Shown here one piece after another: positions 11,105-19,376 of a stretch of DNA of 64,000 nucleotides (position 1 is its first letter; each line of letters opens with the position of its first letter). The position numbers were made by a program, and so were the translations under genes. Source of the DNA: an uncultured SAR86 cluster bacterium. Its GTDB lineage: Bacteria; Pseudomonadota; Gammaproteobacteria; Magnimaribacterales; AG-339-G14. Location: NCBI GenBank assembly GCA_902570035.1, contig CACFWO010000002.1, positions 65,054-129,053 of the forward strand, given 5' to 3'. The notes under the pieces were generated by a model that saw only the letters and a list, made by a program, of their open reading frames with translations, did not search any database and was not told where the DNA came from.

Positions 11105-12454
11105 ATGAATTTAGATATTGTTATATTGGCAGCAGGAAAAGGCACCCGCATGGGGAGCTCTTTACCTAAAGTTTTAGCAGGCCTTGCAGGAAGGCCAATG
11201 CTGGAGCATGTCTTAGATTCAGTGTCACGATTAAAGAAAACTAAACTGCATGTTGTCGTAGGACACGAAGCGCAACTAGTAAGAAAAACTTTTTCTGGTA
11301 ACAAGAAAATAAACTGGATTAAGCAAACAAAACAATTGGGTACAGGGCATGCAGTTAAGCAAGCCGCAAAACATATTCGATCAAATTCAAACGTAGTTAT
11401 TTTGTATGGCGATGTTCCCCTTATCTCCGAGAGCACAATTTCCAAACTAGCCAAGCTGGCTTCCAAAGGACCGTCTCTCCTTACTTTTAATAAAGAAAAC
11501 CCAACTGGTTACGGAAGAATAGTAAGAGGCTCTAGAAATAAGATAGAAGCAATAATTGAAGAAAAAGATGCCTCCACATCTCAGAAGGAAATTACTGAAG
11601 TTAATTCTGGAATTATGGCCTTTAAAGCTAAAGATCTCTTTCGTTTGTTAGGAAAAATCAGAAACAACAACAAAGCCAAAGAGTTTTATCTGACCGATAC
11701 GGTTTACGAGGCACATCTCGAAAAATTGAATATTCAGTCACTCAGGCTGTCCGATGCAAATGAAGTTTTAGGCTGTAATACCCTAGAGGAGCTTCAAACG
11801 TTAGAAAAGGCTTATCATATTTCCACCGCAAAAAAATTTCTCAACAAAGGAGTTTCTTTTGCTGACATAGAAAAAGTTAAATTTAGAGGAAACATCTCAA
11901 TAGAAAAGGGCGCTTTTATTGATGAGAATGTAATTTTTGAAGGCGCTGTGTCTATTGGAGCTAATGCAAAAATTGGCCCAGGATGTATTGTCTCTAACTC
12001 AACCATCGGTAAAAACTCTGAACTACTTGCTTATTCTTTTGTCGAAGAATCTATGCTTGAAAGCAATGCAAAAGCAGGACCGTTTGCTCATATTGGTGTC
12101 CAAACAAAAATGGAAGAAGGAGCAGAGATTGGAAACTTTGTTGAGACGAAAAGAAGTAATATTGGCGCACACTCAAAAGCAAAACACCTTGCTTACATAG
12201 GCGACGGTAGAATAGGTAAAGGCGTCAACATTGGCGCTGGTACGATCTTTTGTAATTACGATGGTGTTAAAAAGCATATCACCAAGATTGAGGATGATGC
12301 ATTTATAGGATCAAACTCAGCCTTGGTAGCTCCTTTGACTATCGGTGCAAATTCTTACGTTGGCTCTGGATCTGTCGTCACAAAAAATGTTGGTAAGGGT
12401 CAACTAGCAATTGGAAGGGGCAGACAAAAAAACATGCCTAATAGGAAAAAATAA
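11105..12454 (+). CDS. glmU: Bifunctional UDP-GlcNAc pyrophosphorylase / glucosamine-1-phosphate N-acetyltransferase
   Basis: GlmU acetylates glucosamine-1-P and then couples it to UTP, giving UDP-GlcNAc for peptidoglycan and LPS. The N-terminal uridylyltransferase signature LAAGKGTRMGSSLPKVL starts at residue 8. The C-terminal half is a left-handed beta-helix of hexapeptide repeats with FVETKRSNIG, HLAYIGDGRIG and NIGAGTIFCNYDGV, the acetyltransferase core. Length 449 is normal. The stop overlaps the glmS start by one base, so the two enzymes of the pathway are coupled. Confidence 0.97.
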   Translation: MNLDIVILAAGKGTRMGSSLPKVLAGLAGRPMLEHVLDSVSRLKKTKLHVVVGHEAQLVRKTFSGNKKINWIKQTKQLGTGHAVKQAAKHIRSNSNVVILYGDVPLISESTISKLAKLASKGPSLLTFNKENPTGYGRIVRGSRNKIEAIIEEKDASTSQKEITEVNSGIMAFKAKDLFRLLGKIRNNNKAKEFYLTDTVYEAHLEKLNIQSLRLSDANEVLGCNTLEELQTLEKAYHISTAKKFLNKGVSFADIEKVKFRGNISIEKGAFIDENVIFEGAVSIGANAKIGPGCIVSNSTIGKNSELLAYSFVEESMLESNAKAGPFAHIGVQTKMEEGAEIGNFVETKRSNIGAHSKAKHLAYIGDGRIGKGVNIGAGTIFCNYDGVKKHITKIEDDAFIGSNSALVAPLTIGANSYVGSGSVVTKNVGKGQLAIGRGRQKNMPNRKK

Positions 12455-14280
12455 TGTGTGGAATCATCGCAGCATCAACTGAAAGAAGCATCGGCAAGCT
12501 CTTGATTCAAGGTCTTTATAAGATGGAATATCGAGGCTATGACTCTGCTGGCATAGCTATGCATACCGAGGATAGAGTTGCGCACTTGAGAGCCCTAGGA
12601 AAAGTAAAGCTTCTTGAAGATTTGATGATTAACGAAAAGCCTAAAGGAAAAGTTGGCATTGCACACACTCGCTGGGCAACTCACGGCGAACCCTCTGAAG
12701 TTAATGCTCACCCGCATCAGTCAAATGAAAGAATTTTTATAGTCCACAATGGCATTATTGAAAATTATTTGGAGCTTAAAGATGAATTAGCTGACAAAGG
12801 TTATGCTTTTACCTCTAAAACAGATTCAGAATTAATAGCTCATCTTCTTGATAGTTACCTAGAAGCGGGTTCATCCTTGCTCGAAGCTACCAAGAAGCTT
12901 AAAGACAAGCTTCAAGGAGCCTATGCTATAGCAGCACTGGATCATAGCGATCCAAATACACTGGTACTTGCTCGACACCGGTCACCCCTATTGATAGGCC
13001 TGGGTGAAGATGAAAATTTTGCTGCTTCAGATCCTCTAGCGCTTGCTGATCTTACGAATAAATTTTTGATTCTTGAAGATGGCGATGTTGCAACGATAAG
13101 CCCTAATAATGTGGAAGTATTCGATAAAAATAATAAAAGCTGCAAAAGGGATATTCAGATTATTGATATCAAAAGCGAAGCGGCATCAAAAGGCGACTAT
13201 AAGCATTTCATGGAAAAAGAAATCTTCGAACAACCCAACGCGATATTAAATACTCTTGATGGAAGAATAGGTGGCGATGATGTTTTAGAAAACATTTTTG
13301 GTGAAGGATCAAACGACCTCTTTGCTAAGGTTAAAAGAATCCAGATCACTGCTTGCGGAACTAGCTTGCATGCAGGCAGAGTAGCTGCAAATTGGTTTTC
13401 AGCTATTGCTGGGCTGCCAACCCAAATAGATTTCGCTAGCGAGTATCGCTACAAAAATCCTTACGTAGATAAAAATACTCTTTTGGTTACTATTTCTCAA
13501 TCTGGAGAAACCGCAGATACCCTAGCTGCTCTGCGTTATGCTCAAGATCGAAATTATCTAGCCTCATTGGCAATTTGTAACGTTCCAACAAGCTCATTGG
13601 CCAGAGAATCAGATTTCTTGCTTCTCACCAATGCAGGCCCAGAAATTGGTGTGGCTTCCACAAAAGCTTTTACTACGCAGCTCACAGCCTTGATGTTATT
13701 AACGCTGTCACTGACTAAAGCCTTTGGCACCAACCCAAGGCTCAGAGCTAGAGTAATCCAAGCTTTGCGTCAGATGCCTGAAATTGTTGAAAAGAGCCTA
13801 GAGCTTAAAGACGATATAGTTGATATAGCTTCCGAGATAGCTCAACAAGATAACGCGCTATTTTTAGGGCGAGGGATGTTTTATCCGATAGCAAAGGAAG
13901 GCGCGCTTAAACTAAAAGAAATTTCTTATATTCATGCAGAAGCCTATCCAGCAGGAGAACTGAAGCATGGACCGCTTGCACTAATTGACGAGCGCATGCC
14001 AGTCGTTGCAATTGCTCCGGAACATGAATTAGCAGAGAAATTGGTATCCAATCTTGAAGAGGTCAAAGCACGGGGCGGCGCATTATATGTATTCGGTAAT
14101 GCAAAAGAAAAGCTCTCTCTTGAAAGAGGCAAATACATCAGCATGCCTGAGTGCGATTTTTTACTTACGCCAATTTTATACACGATTCCTCTACAAATTT
14201 TATCTTACGAAGTTGCGCTAATCAGAGGAACAGACATTGATCAACCAAGGAATTTAGCTAAATCCGTTACTGTTGAATAA
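12454..14280 (+). CDS. glmS: Glutamine-fructose-6-phosphate aminotransferase (isomerising)
   Basis: GlmS makes glucosamine-6-P from fructose-6-P and glutamine, the first step towards UDP-GlcNAc. Cys2 in MCGII is the N-terminal glutaminase nucleophile, with HTRWATHG and NGIIENY downstream. Two SIS sugar-isomerase domains follow (TACGTSLHAG near 294 and the GRGMFYPIAKEGALKLKEISY block). Length 608 equals E. coli (609). It shares one base with the glmU stop (TAATG). No hairpin with a T-run follows it. Confidence 0.98.
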   Translation: MCGIIAASTERSIGKLLIQGLYKMEYRGYDSAGIAMHTEDRVAHLRALGKVKLLEDLMINEKPKGKVGIAHTRWATHGEPSEVNAHPHQSNERIFIVHNGIIENYLELKDELADKGYAFTSKTDSELIAHLLDSYLEAGSSLLEATKKLKDKLQGAYAIAALDHSDPNTLVLARHRSPLLIGLGEDENFAASDPLALADLTNKFLILEDGDVATISPNNVEVFDKNNKSCKRDIQIIDIKSEAASKGDYKHFMEKEIFEQPNAILNTLDGRIGGDDVLENIFGEGSNDLFAKVKRIQITACGTSLHAGRVAANWFSAIAGLPTQIDFASEYRYKNPYVDKNTLLVTISQSGETADTLAALRYAQDRNYLASLAICNVPTSSLARESDFLLLTNAGPEIGVASTKAFTTQLTALMLLTLSLTKAFGTNPRLRARVIQALRQMPEIVEKSLELKDDIVDIASEIAQQDNALFLGRGMFYPIAKEGALKLKEISYIHAEAYPAGELKHGPLALIDERMPVVAIAPEHELAEKLVSNLEEVKARGGALYVFGNAKEKLSLERGKYISMPECDFLLTPILYTIPLQILSYEVALIRGTDIDQPRNLAKSVTVE

Positions 14281-14322
14281 GGAGAGATTTCTCGGTCGGT
14301 CAAAAAAAAGTAACAAAATATA

Positions 14323-14499
14323 ATGGAACAAATTGTAATTAGTGGCACAGGCGTTTTTACACCAAAACAGTCCATAACCAATGAAGAGTTAGTTAGGGCA
14401 TACAACGAATATGCTGAGAAATTTAATTTATCAAACAAACAAGATAAAGGTTCATCACTCGTCTTCAGTTTAAATCTCCATCAGCTCTCTAATTCTTGA
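14323..14499 (+). pseudogene. Truncated N-terminus of a 3-oxoacyl-ACP synthase III (FabH-like) gene
   Basis: An open frame of 58 codons begins at the ATG at 14323. Its first 40-45 residues, starting MEQIVISGTGVFTPKQSITN and continuing with NEELVRAYNEYAEKF, look like the start of KAS III-type condensing enzymes (about 350-370 residues). After about KQDKG the reading changes to unrelated residues and stops. No thiolase-fold catalytic Cys-His-Asn region follows, because the cupin gene begins at 14549. The natural reading is a relic left by a deletion. The KAS III assignment is from motif memory; a translated search of 14300-14550 would test it. Confidence 0.6.
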
Positions 14500-14548
14500 A
14501 TTTCATACTGATTAGAAGTAACTTAATTTCAAATTTAGGAGAAAAAAA

Positions 14549-15070
14549 ATGAGGAGAATAATTACCGGTCATAATGATAACGGAAAATCTGTCATATCTA
14601 TTGACGGGCCGCCGGCAAGATCAATCGGCGAAGAAGCTGGAGGTCTTTATGAAATTTGGAATACTGATGGCAGTGGTTTTGATACAACTTCAAACGAGGA
14701 CAGGGCTGATATTGATATCGTTTTGTCTCCTGTGCAAAAAGGTACAAAGTTTAGGTATTTTCAAATAAATCCAATCCCCGAAGGTGTTCCTCAAGAAGCT
14801 ATTGAGGCAGCAACTGCGGAGGCTTTTGAAAAGATAGGCGCGGCTCATCATAGAGTAGACACATCAAGAAATGCTGCTATGCATGAAACAGATACCATTG
14901 ATTACATTATTCTGTTGAAAGGCGATGTAACTTTGATCTTAGATGAAGAAGAGGTTCAGTTAAAACCCCACGATGTTGTTGTGCAAAGAGCAACAAATCA
15001 CGCGTGGGTAAACAATGGATCTGAACCGGCCCTTTTAATAGCTGTCCTTATTGATAGCAGCATTGTTTAA
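14549..15070 (+). CDS. Cupin-domain protein of unknown substrate
   Basis: The C-terminal half is a single cupin barrel: HETDTIDYIILLKGDVTLIL followed by LKPHDVVVQRATNHAWVN matches the two short cupin motifs, with plausible metal ligands His-Glu (about 112-113) and His (about 149). The N-terminal 90 residues are not recognised, although this length and layout is seen in many bacterial cupin proteins annotated only as such. Length is 173. A good ribosome site (TTAGGAG) precedes the ATG. It follows the KAS III relic, and no pathway neighbour indicates a substrate. Confidence 0.75.
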   Translation: MRRIITGHNDNGKSVISIDGPPARSIGEEAGGLYEIWNTDGSGFDTTSNEDRADIDIVLSPVQKGTKFRYFQINPIPEGVPQEAIEAATAEAFEKIGAAHHRVDTSRNAAMHETDTIDYIILLKGDVTLILDEEEVQLKPHDVVVQRATNHAWVNNGSEPALLIAVLIDSSIV

Positions 15071-15141
15071 TTCTATTTCTGACAAAAATGCTAACAATCT
15101 TTATCACTTAATGTAGAGTATGATTTCTTGAGAAGTGAAAA

Positions 15142-15564
15142 ATGATTAAAACTCAATTAACAGCGGACAAATTTGCAATGACCATATCATTAGCGTGCGT
15201 TGTGCACTGCTTTTTTGTTCCTTCTTTCATAATCTTGTCATCGGGAATTTTTCCTTTGGCGTTGGACAATGAAGTAGTGCATAAATTAATAGTTTTAATT
15301 GCCGTGCCAGTAAGTATATTTTCTTTGTACTTAGGATATAAAAATCATAAAACCCTCTCTTTCATCCCTGCAGGAATCTTTGGACTGGTGCTTTTGATAA
15401 CCGCAGTTCTTCTTGGCGAGAGTATTTTAGGAGAATTGGGTGAAAAAGGATTCACATTATTGGGATCAATTTTCGTGGCCTTTGCCCATTTTAGAAATCA
15501 TCAAATTTGTAAGCAGTTAGATTGCGATTGTCACGAAAACGATAGGCTTATTTCCGACTCCTAA
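15142..15564 (+). CDS. MerC-domain membrane protein
   Basis: About four membrane helices are visible in 140 residues. The first helix contains C19-V-V-H-C23, the CxxHC-type motif of MerC proteins, which bind and import mercuric ion, and the C-terminus has a second cysteine group, CKQLDCDC. There is no merA, merT, merP or MerR-type regulator nearby, so a mercury role is uncertain. Stand-alone MerC-like proteins are common in marine bacteria and may handle other soft metals. The gene has its own start with a GAGAAG-like ribosome site. Confidence 0.7.
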   Translation: MIKTQLTADKFAMTISLACVVHCFFVPSFIILSSGIFPLALDNEVVHKLIVLIAVPVSIFSLYLGYKNHKTLSFIPAGIFGLVLLITAVLLGESILGELGEKGFTLLGSIFVAFAHFRNHQICKQLDCDCHENDRLISDS

Positions 15565-15702
15565 TTCTTGGCAGTCCTGACTTTTACATTCAATTTAATT
15601 TTCACAGACTAAAATCAATGAGCAATAATGTCTATTGTCTTTTTCTTTTGATAGCTCTAGCCTTGCACCCTAGTTTAAAAAATGAAAAAGTAAGAAAGAT
15701 AT

Positions 15703-16095
15703 ATGGTTGATGACATTACCTTGCAAAAACGAACTTTAAGAGTTCTGATAATTTCAGCTCTTTTAGTAACCGTCTGTTTAATTTTTTTAAACCCAGATTT
15801 AGCCATCTCCGGCGATTCGTCTCAAATAGATTATTTTGGAGTTTTGGCAGTTTTATTTTTTTTGGTCTCTTTGGTTCTATTATTTATTTTCCATTTCTGG
15901 GGTAAGATTTTCTTCACGCTCTATGTCTTAGAGGGATTAGTAGTAAGATGGTATGGGCCTGAATATATCGAGCCTGCCGACAGTATTTTTTTATTGTTCA
16001 CCCATCTGGAAGGAATGATTGAAGGTGCAATTCTAGTGCTAATATTTTTAACGCCAATGAAAAACCTTTTTAAATCGGTTAAGGGATATTTATAA
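15703..16095 (+). CDS. Unknown four-helix membrane protein
   Basis: I do not recognise this 130-residue protein. It has a charged N-terminus, then helices at about residues 14-33, 43-65, 67-82 and 100-118, with a WYGPEYIEPADS loop between the last two. The C-terminus is basic. The next gene starts directly after its stop codon (TAA then GTG), so the pair is probably co-translated. The preceding 138-bp gap has no clear promoter. Confidence 0.65.
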   Translation: MVDDITLQKRTLRVLIISALLVTVCLIFLNPDLAISGDSSQIDYFGVLAVLFFLVSLVLLFIFHFWGKIFFTLYVLEGLVVRWYGPEYIEPADSIFLLFTHLEGMIEGAILVLIFLTPMKNLFKSVKGYL

Positions 16096-16608
16096 GTGAA
16101 TCAAGATTTAATTATTTTAATTGTTCAAATTATTGCCGCGCTTGGTGTAGTTATATCCGTTTTTTATCTTGGCATTCAAATTCATCAACAAAATAAAATT
16201 ACGAAGGCTCAATTTGGGCATTCCTTAACTCAGCGCATGTACGAAAGATATTTCAATACATCTAAAGATAAGGAGTTCAGTAAGTTTCTCTCAAAAGATT
16301 GGGCTGGAGAGGAATTAGACGATTCAGATAGATGGCGAGTTGCCGTGTTCGTCAATACAGTCTTGGTTGATATTTTTGATACTTATGAAAAAGTTCAAAA
16401 TGGATTTGTTGATAAATCTCACTTGGATATGCGAATGCACATGCTTAAGTTGGGAACAATGAAAGCTCCGCTAGCTAAAAGCACCTGGAAATATTGGAAA
16501 GGCACCAGATCGAAAGAATTCATAGATTGGTTTGAAAATGAGATCTACGGAGATGATGGATTCGATGAAGGCTTTGAAAAAGATATTATTCCTAACGTAA
16601 GAAGATAG
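16096..16608 (+). CDS. Unknown membrane-anchored protein
   Basis: This 170-residue protein starts with GTG immediately after the previous stop codon. Residues 4-25 form one hydrophobic helix; the rest is soluble, mostly helical and charged, with a tryptophan-rich patch (STWKYWKGTRSKEFIDWFENE). The layout of one N-terminal helix plus a soluble tail containing FVNTVLVDIFDTYEKVQNG recurs in unnamed proteins of marine gammaproteobacteria as I remember them, but no function is known to me. It ends 1 nt before the convergent phosphatase gene. Confidence 0.65.
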   Translation: MNQDLIILIVQIIAALGVVISVFYLGIQIHQQNKITKAQFGHSLTQRMYERYFNTSKDKEFSKFLSKDWAGEELDDSDRWRVAVFVNTVLVDIFDTYEKVQNGFVDKSHLDMRMHMLKLGTMKAPLAKSTWKYWKGTRSKEFIDWFENEIYGDDGFDEGFEKDIIPNVRR

Positions 16609-16609
16609 T

Positions 16610-17911
16610 TTAGTTACTGATGCAGGATCCAGAGTTATCTTGATAAGCAGCTTCCAGGAGGGCTTTATGCACATCTGTGTTATCTAAAGTTCCAGTGAAA
16701 TTTTCGCTCCCCGGGCCCATGGCAAATATTGGGACAGGAACACCGGTATGAGATCCTCTACCAATTCCAGTATTGAAGGAAAATTTTACGTCCAGATTTT
16801 CATATTTCCTGGGATCGTTAGGTTCTATTAATAGCCCTCCAGTCTCATGATCCGCTGTAACAATTACCAATGTATCGTCGTTTTTTCTAGCGAATTCCAA
16901 GGCCCATTTAATTCCTTCTTCTAAATCAAGCATCTCTCTCATTAAATATTCATAATCGTTTCCATGACCAGCCCAATCGATCTGCGAAGCTTCAGCCATC
17001 ACAAAAAAGCCATTACATCCGTTCTTGATAAAGTTTTTTGATCTATTAATTGAGAATTCGAGCATTTCTTTTATGGATGGTTCGGTAATATGATTTTCTG
17101 GAGTATTGATATCTCTTAAGTGCTCATCTGCAAAAAGACCGAAGACTTGTTCGCTTTTATATGAAGCTATATCTTCTAGTTCATCCTTATGTGTTATTAG
17201 CTTTGAGTTAGTTTTAACTTTTTCAATCAAATTAACACCATCCTCACGAATACCTCCATCTTCCTCTGTCATAAAGAACTTCCTTCCACCGCCTAAAATA
17301 TTTTTTATTTTTGAATCAGTCATTTGAATGCTGATTTCATCGGTTAGGTACCTAGAGCTCGCATGGACTACAAATGCTGCAGGAGTTGCATGCGTAATTT
17401 CAGAAGTCGATATTACTGAGCTTACATAACCAGATTTATCCAATGTTTCAGTTATGTTTTCAATTGGTTGGCCTTTAATATCAACACCCAAAGCTCTGTT
17501 ATTGGTTTTTTCCCCTGTGCTATATGCAGTACCCGATGAGGCGGAATCTGTAACAATTGCATTAGCTGAGTGAGTTAAGACCTGCCCAGAGTATGGAAAG
17601 CTATCTACGGCTACTCTTGAATTTGGTCCCCCTTGATGCAGCCTAAATGCTGAAATTTGGCTAATGCTCATTCCATCTCCAATAAATAAAATGATGTTTT
17701 TAGCTTTATTTTGAACTTGTTTTAATTTTTTAACTGGTACTTTTTCATCGATGACTATTTCCTTCACATAGACATCTTTATCATCGAGGGTGCCTGATGG
17801 GATTGGAAAGTTGTTTACTATATATTCTCTCCCTAAATGCTCCATTAATTTAGCGCCACCAAATAAACCTAATCCCAAGGCTATCACTGCTATTATTATT
17901 TTTGCTCTCAT
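16610..17911 (-). CDS. Alkaline phosphatase (PhoA family)
   Basis: This is a metal-dependent phosphomonoesterase with an N-terminal hydrophobic segment (residues 4-20), so probably exported or anchored facing the periplasm. Key blocks are FIGDGM (76-81, metal ligand Asp79), TDSASSGTAYSTG (121-133), where Ser123 aligns with the phosphorylated serine of PhoA, ITHATPAAFVVH, and VTADHETGG near the C-terminus. Length 433 is typical. The gene overlaps the upstream DsbA/HCCA-isomerase-like gene by 4 nt. The role would be release of phosphate from organic phosphorus; no Pho box was identified. Confidence 0.92.
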   Translation of the reverse strand: MRAKIIIAVIALGLGLFGGAKLMEHLGREYIVNNFPIPSGTLDDKDVYVKEIVIDEKVPVKKLKQVQNKAKNIILFIGDGMSISQISAFRLHQGGPNSRVAVDSFPYSGQVLTHSANAIVTDSASSGTAYSTGEKTNNRALGVDIKGQPIENITETLDKSGYVSSVISTSEITHATPAAFVVHASSRYLTDEISIQMTDSKIKNILGGGRKFFMTEEDGGIREDGVNLIEKVKTNSKLITHKDELEDIASYKSEQVFGLFADEHLRDINTPENHITEPSIKEMLEFSINRSKNFIKNGCNGFFVMAEASQIDWAGHGNDYEYLMREMLDLEEGIKWALEFARKNDDTLVIVTADHETGGLLIEPNDPRKYENLDVKFSFNTGIGRGSHTGVPVPIFAMGPGSENFTGTLDNTDVHKALLEAAYQDNSGSCISN

Positions 17912-18504
17912 AGTTTCTCTTCCAAAAGCTGTATTCTATCGTTTCCAAAATACATATCATCTTTATTGAAGAAAAATGTCGGGGAACCAAAACCGCCTCT
18001 ATCCATTAGCTCTTGTGTATTGGAGATCAATCTTTCTTTTGCTTCAGGGGTCTTGATGAAGTCAAAATATTCTTCCGCTGAACCATTTAATTGATCAACA
18101 ATAGACTTCAAAATATTATCATCTGATATATCTTTTCCTTCTGTCCAGTAGGCATAAAAAACTGCTTCTAAATAATCTTCTATTTTGCCTGCATCTTGAA
18201 AAAAGAAGGAGCCCCTCATAGCTTTTACACTATTAACTGGAAAGATCTTGGGCATTGTTATATCAAGACCTCTTGATTTAGACCAATCGTAAAGGTCTTT
18301 CTGAGAGTAAACTAATTTTTCTTTTATTGGATTTTGTCTACTTTCATAAACGCTGGGATTAATGGTATTGAAGATTCCGCCTACTAAAATGGGCTTCCAA
18401 ATAATTTCAAAGCTTTTTCGTTTTGAAAGCTCTTGCATGCCTCTAAACGAAAGGTAGGTCCAAGGGCTGCTGCAATCTAAAAAATATTCAATTTTATTTC
18501 TCAT
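17908..18504 (-). CDS. 2-hydroxychromene-2-carboxylate isomerase / DsbA-family protein
   Basis: The protein begins KIEYFLDCSSPWTYLSFRG, the beta-strand and SSPWTYL loop of kappa-class GST / HCCA isomerase proteins, in which the serine takes the place of the DsbA active-site cysteine. Later segments (WKPILVGGIF, the DITMPKIFPVNSVKAMRG block, FGSPTFFF) follow the family order. Length 198 is normal. HCCA isomerases act in naphthalene breakdown, but most genomic members have other, unknown glutathione-linked roles. Overlap with the phosphatase gene suggests one transcript, an odd pairing. Confidence 0.8.
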   Translation of the reverse strand: MRNKIEYFLDCSSPWTYLSFRGMQELSKRKSFEIIWKPILVGGIFNTINPSVYESRQNPIKEKLVYSQKDLYDWSKSRGLDITMPKIFPVNSVKAMRGSFFFQDAGKIEDYLEAVFYAYWTEGKDISDDNILKSIVDQLNGSAEEYFDFIKTPEAKERLISNTQELMDRGGFGSPTFFFNKDDMYFGNDRIQLLEEKL

Positions 18505-18572
18505 ACTTCTTCGTAATGTACCCTAGAGATTGCTAATATAAAAACAGTAGTTTCAATATTTTTGGAGGACGC

Positions 18573-19355
18573 ATGAAGTTAAAAATTTTATTTACCATTA
18601 TCTTGTTTCTATTCGCCTCATTAGGTTCGGCTGATGAACTGAGGAATGCGGTGGATAGCAGAGATAGATCAGAAAAAAATATTGCCAGGGATGAATTTAG
18701 AAAGCCATACGAGACTCTTTCTTTTTTTCAGCTAGAGCCAGACATGACTATCGTAGAGCTATCTCCAGGAGGAGGATGGTACACAGAAATACTTGCAAAT
18801 TTTATTCGCAAATCTGGAAATTTAATTGCTGCCCATTTCAGCAAAGATTCTGATAGAGCATATTTTAGAGATAGCAGAATTAATTTTGAGAAAAAAGTTA
18901 AAGAAAATAATCTTTATGAAAAAGTTACAGTAGTCGACCTTAATTCAGAGCTTTCAGATCCAAGCTCAGTCGATGCAGTTCTCACTTTTAGAAATCTACA
19001 TAATTGGCTTGGGCCAAATATGGATAAAATTTTTTCTAACAGTTATGTTGCCTTAAAGCCAGGAGGATTGTTCGGAATAGTTGAGCATAGGGCTAAAGCT
19101 GGTACGTCCATGGAGATCATGAAAAAAAGCGGCTATGTTACCGAACAACATGCAATCAAAATAGCAAAAAAACATGGATTTGAGCTTTTAGCCAAATCTG
19201 AAATTAATGCCAATCCTAAAGATTCTGCAGATCATCCTAGAGGAGTTTGGACTTTGCCTCCTGTTCTAAGGCTTAAGGAAAAAGACAAGGAAAAATATTT
19301 AGCTATCGGAGAGAGCGACAGGATGACTTTATTATTCAGAAAGCCAAAATCTTAA
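18573..19355 (+). CDS. Exported SAM-dependent methyltransferase-like protein (COG4798 type)
   Basis: The first 20 residues are a Sec signal peptide (basic start, ILFTIILFLFASLG core, GSA|DE cleavage site). The mature part has a class I methyltransferase fold: IVELSPGGGWYTEIL is motif I (about residues 59-73), and TVVDLNSE, VDAVLTFRNLHNW and LKPGGLFGIVEHR follow. Length 260 matches the COG4798 predicted methyltransferases, which usually carry a signal peptide. What it methylates, and where it would find SAM outside the cytoplasm, is unknown. A TTGGAGGA ribosome site precedes the ATG. Confidence 0.8.
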   Translation: MKLKILFTIILFLFASLGSADELRNAVDSRDRSEKNIARDEFRKPYETLSFFQLEPDMTIVELSPGGGWYTEILANFIRKSGNLIAAHFSKDSDRAYFRDSRINFEKKVKENNLYEKVTVVDLNSELSDPSSVDAVLTFRNLHNWLGPNMDKIFSNSYVALKPGGLFGIVEHRAKAGTSMEIMKKSGYVTEQHAIKIAKKHGFELLAKSEINANPKDSADHPRGVWTLPPVLRLKEKDKEKYLAIGESDRMTLLFRKPKS

Positions 19356-19376
19356 ATTAAGTCTGAGCTTTATTGA

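Noticed and set aside
15142-15564. Mercury-resistance operon
   Set aside because: Only the MerC-like protein is present; no merR, merT, merP or merA neighbour exists.
15618-15710. 30-codon hydrophobic frame ending just inside the membrane protein gene at 15703
   Set aside because: It could be a leader peptide, but it has no ribosome site and length alone gives no support; chance is as likely.
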